Shown: positions 5,928-6,734 of the stretch, piece by piece
How positions within the stretch are numbered: position 1 is the stretch's first letter
How the letters are laid out: the number at the start of each line of letters is the position of its first letter
Assembly (NCBI GenBank): GCA_004356335.1
Contig: SMXP01000125.1
Location: forward strand, 1-6,734
Source of the DNA: Alphaproteobacteria bacterium
GTDB taxonomy: Bacteria; Pseudomonadota; Alphaproteobacteria; SMXP01
DNA length: 6,734 bases
Reading direction: 5' to 3'
Made by a program: the position numbers and the translations under genes
The notes under the pieces: model-generated
Seen by the model: only the letters and a program-made list of their open reading frames with translations
Databases searched by the model: none
Told to the model about the DNA's origin: nothing

Positions 5928-6614
5928 ATGGAAGTTATCCTTCTTGAACGCGTGGAAAAACTTGGCCAGATGGGCGACGTCGTCAAAGTCAAGAACGGCT
6001 ATGCGCGCAACTATCTGCTGCCCCAAAAGAAAGCCTTAAGGTCGACGGAGGCCAACAAGCTGCGCTTCGAAAAGGAGCGCACTCACCTGGAGGCACAAAA
6101 TATAGAGGGGCGCAAGGAAGCTGAGGGGGTTGGCCAGAAATTAAGCGGAAAAGTTTTCGTTGCGATCCGTCAGGCCGGTGAGAATGACCAGCTATATGGC
6201 TCCGTCACCACGGGCGACATTGCCAAGCTTGTGACTGAAGGCGGCTTCGGCATCAATCGCAAACAAGTAAAGCTGGATCATCCCATCAAGATGCTCGGCC
6301 TGCAGTCCGTCCAAATTATCCTTCATCCGGAAGTGATTGTGTCGGTCGAACTCAATGTGGCCCGGTCACAGGAAGAGGCGGATATCCAAGCCAAGGGCCA
6401 AGACGTCAAAGGCGCGGAGGATGCCACAGAGGAAATCATCGATGTTGCCGAGGTTTTCGAAAGCGAAGAGCTGGCCCAGGTTGCCGAGCAAAAATTGAGC
6501 GAAACCGATGATGAAGCAGGTCAGATAGCGCCTGAGGCGGCCGGCCAGCAGGGCGATGTCACGCCAGCCGCTGAAAGTGAAGATGCGAACACATCTGGAG
6601 ATAAGTCCGATTAG
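5928..6614 (+). CDS. rplI: 50S ribosomal protein L9, with long acidic C-terminal tail
   Basis: L9 binds 23S rRNA at the base of the L1 stalk with its N-terminal domain and extends a second domain on a long helix. Seen: N-domain MEVILLERVEKLGQMGDVVKVKNGYARNYLLP (1-32), the linker helix (about 40-75), and a C-domain with DQLYGSVTTGDIAKLV (87-102) and the end of the core near ELNVAR (141-146). E. coli L9 has 149 residues; this one has 228. Residues 147-228 form an extension with about 25 Asp/Glu, four Lys and no Arg, probably disordered. The ATG has AGGA eight or so bases before it (5917-5920). The gene follows DUF2232 by 32 bases. Its TAG stop (6612-6614) is the first three bases of a repeat element, so the present C-terminus may have been set by repeat insertion. 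Confidence 0.96.
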   Translation: MEVILLERVEKLGQMGDVVKVKNGYARNYLLPQKKALRSTEANKLRFEKERTHLEAQNIEGRKEAEGVGQKLSGKVFVAIRQAGENDQLYGSVTTGDIAKLVTEGGFGINRKQVKLDHPIKMLGLQSVQIILHPEVIVSVELNVARSQEEADIQAKGQDVKGAEDATEEIIDVAEVFESEELAQVAEQKLSETDDEAGQIAPEAAGQQGDVTPAAESEDANTSGDKSD

Positions 6615-6660
6615 AGCGCATTCAGGAAAAGTGGGCACCGGTTTTCCGTCCGAATGTGCG
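6612..6660. repeat. Palindromic interspersed repeat, copy 1, overlapping the rplI stop
   Basis: GCGCATTC (6616-6623) pairs with GAATGTGC (6652-6659), with one G-T pair, and GGAAAA (6625-6630) pairs with TTTTCC (6642-6647) around an 11-base loop. The first 20 bases recur exactly 63 bases later (6675-6694). Elements with an AGAGC start, GGAAAA and ACCGGTTTTCC are scattered between genes in many Alphaproteobacteria, which is the basis for calling it an interspersed repeat. It may also protect or pause the 3' end of the operon mRNA, though no T run follows. Confidence 0.75.
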
Positions 6661-6674
6661 ACCAATAACAAATC

Positions 6675-6734
6675 TAGAGCGCATTCAGGAAAAGCATGCC
6701 CCGGCGAAGGCCGGGGTGGGCTGGGTTTTCCCCA
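6675..6734. repeat. Palindromic interspersed repeat, copy 2, with altered loop, cut by window end
   Basis: It begins with the same 20 bases as copy 1 up to GGAAAAG, and later has GGGTTTTCC (6723-6731). The 11-base loop of copy 1 is replaced by about 32 bases that hold a separate GC hairpin (6699-6716). The expected outer arm GAATGTGC is not visible before the window ends, so completeness is unknown. Confidence 0.6.
6699..6716. repeat. GC-rich hairpin inside repeat copy 2
   Basis: CCCCGGC (6699-6705) pairs with GCCGGGG (6710-6716) around GAAG: a seven-pair GC stem. It resembles the common alphaproteobacterial CCCGGCGAAGGCCGGG repeat. A TTTTC lies ten bases on (6726-6730), too far for a standard terminator, though weak termination after rplI remains possible. 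Confidence 0.6.

Noticed and set aside
6612..6734. CRISPR array at the right edge
   Set aside because: Only two partial repeat copies are present, they are palindromic with long arms and different inner sequences, and they match the interspersed repeat type, not a repeat-spacer pattern.

Overview
The window carries ordinary housekeeping genes from an alphaproteobacterium, probably Rhodospirillales- or Rhizobiales-like. The evidence is the protein style (for example the FabF insert with KIAC and DGTDGTFNPDDW), the gene order, the DUF2232 gene between rpsR and rplI, and the palindromic intergenic repeats at the right edge. No species can be named from the sequence alone.

Left half (about 1-3849, all minus strand): a type II fatty-acid synthesis cluster read from right to left, fabD (malonyl-CoA:ACP transacylase), fabG (3-oxoacyl-ACP reductase), acpP (acyl carrier protein), fabF (3-oxoacyl-ACP synthase II). 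It ends with the first 100 codons of mltG (endolytic murein transglycosylase), which runs off the left edge. FabD loads malonyl onto AcpP, FabF condenses, and FabG performs the first reduction. MltG ties the cluster to envelope growth. The fabG-acpP gap (about 206 bases) contains a perfect 9-bp hairpin and a -10-like box, so acpP may have an extra promoter or a processing site.

Centre (3850-4127): a divergent intergenic region of 278 bases. It holds a plausible minus-strand promoter for fabD with a perfect TTGACA -35, a short dyad, and on the plus strand a long imperfect hairpin just before rpsF. The hairpin is a candidate ribosomal-protein autoregulatory leader of the S6:S18 type.

Right half (4128-6614, all plus strand): rpsF (S6, with a long RD/RG-rich then K/E-rich tail), rpsR (S18), a polytopic DUF2232 membrane protein, and rplI (L9, with an acidic tail of about 80 residues). 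Close spacing suggests one operon.

Right edge (6612-6734): two copies of an interspersed palindromic repeat. The first supplies the stop codon of rplI. The second has a different GC-rich hairpin inside its loop and is cut by the window end.

I see no defence system, mobile gene, CRISPR array or tRNA/rRNA, and no convincing new system. The most useful leads are the leader hairpin, an Asn-to-Asp change in the FabG catalytic tetrad, and the repeat that ends rplI.
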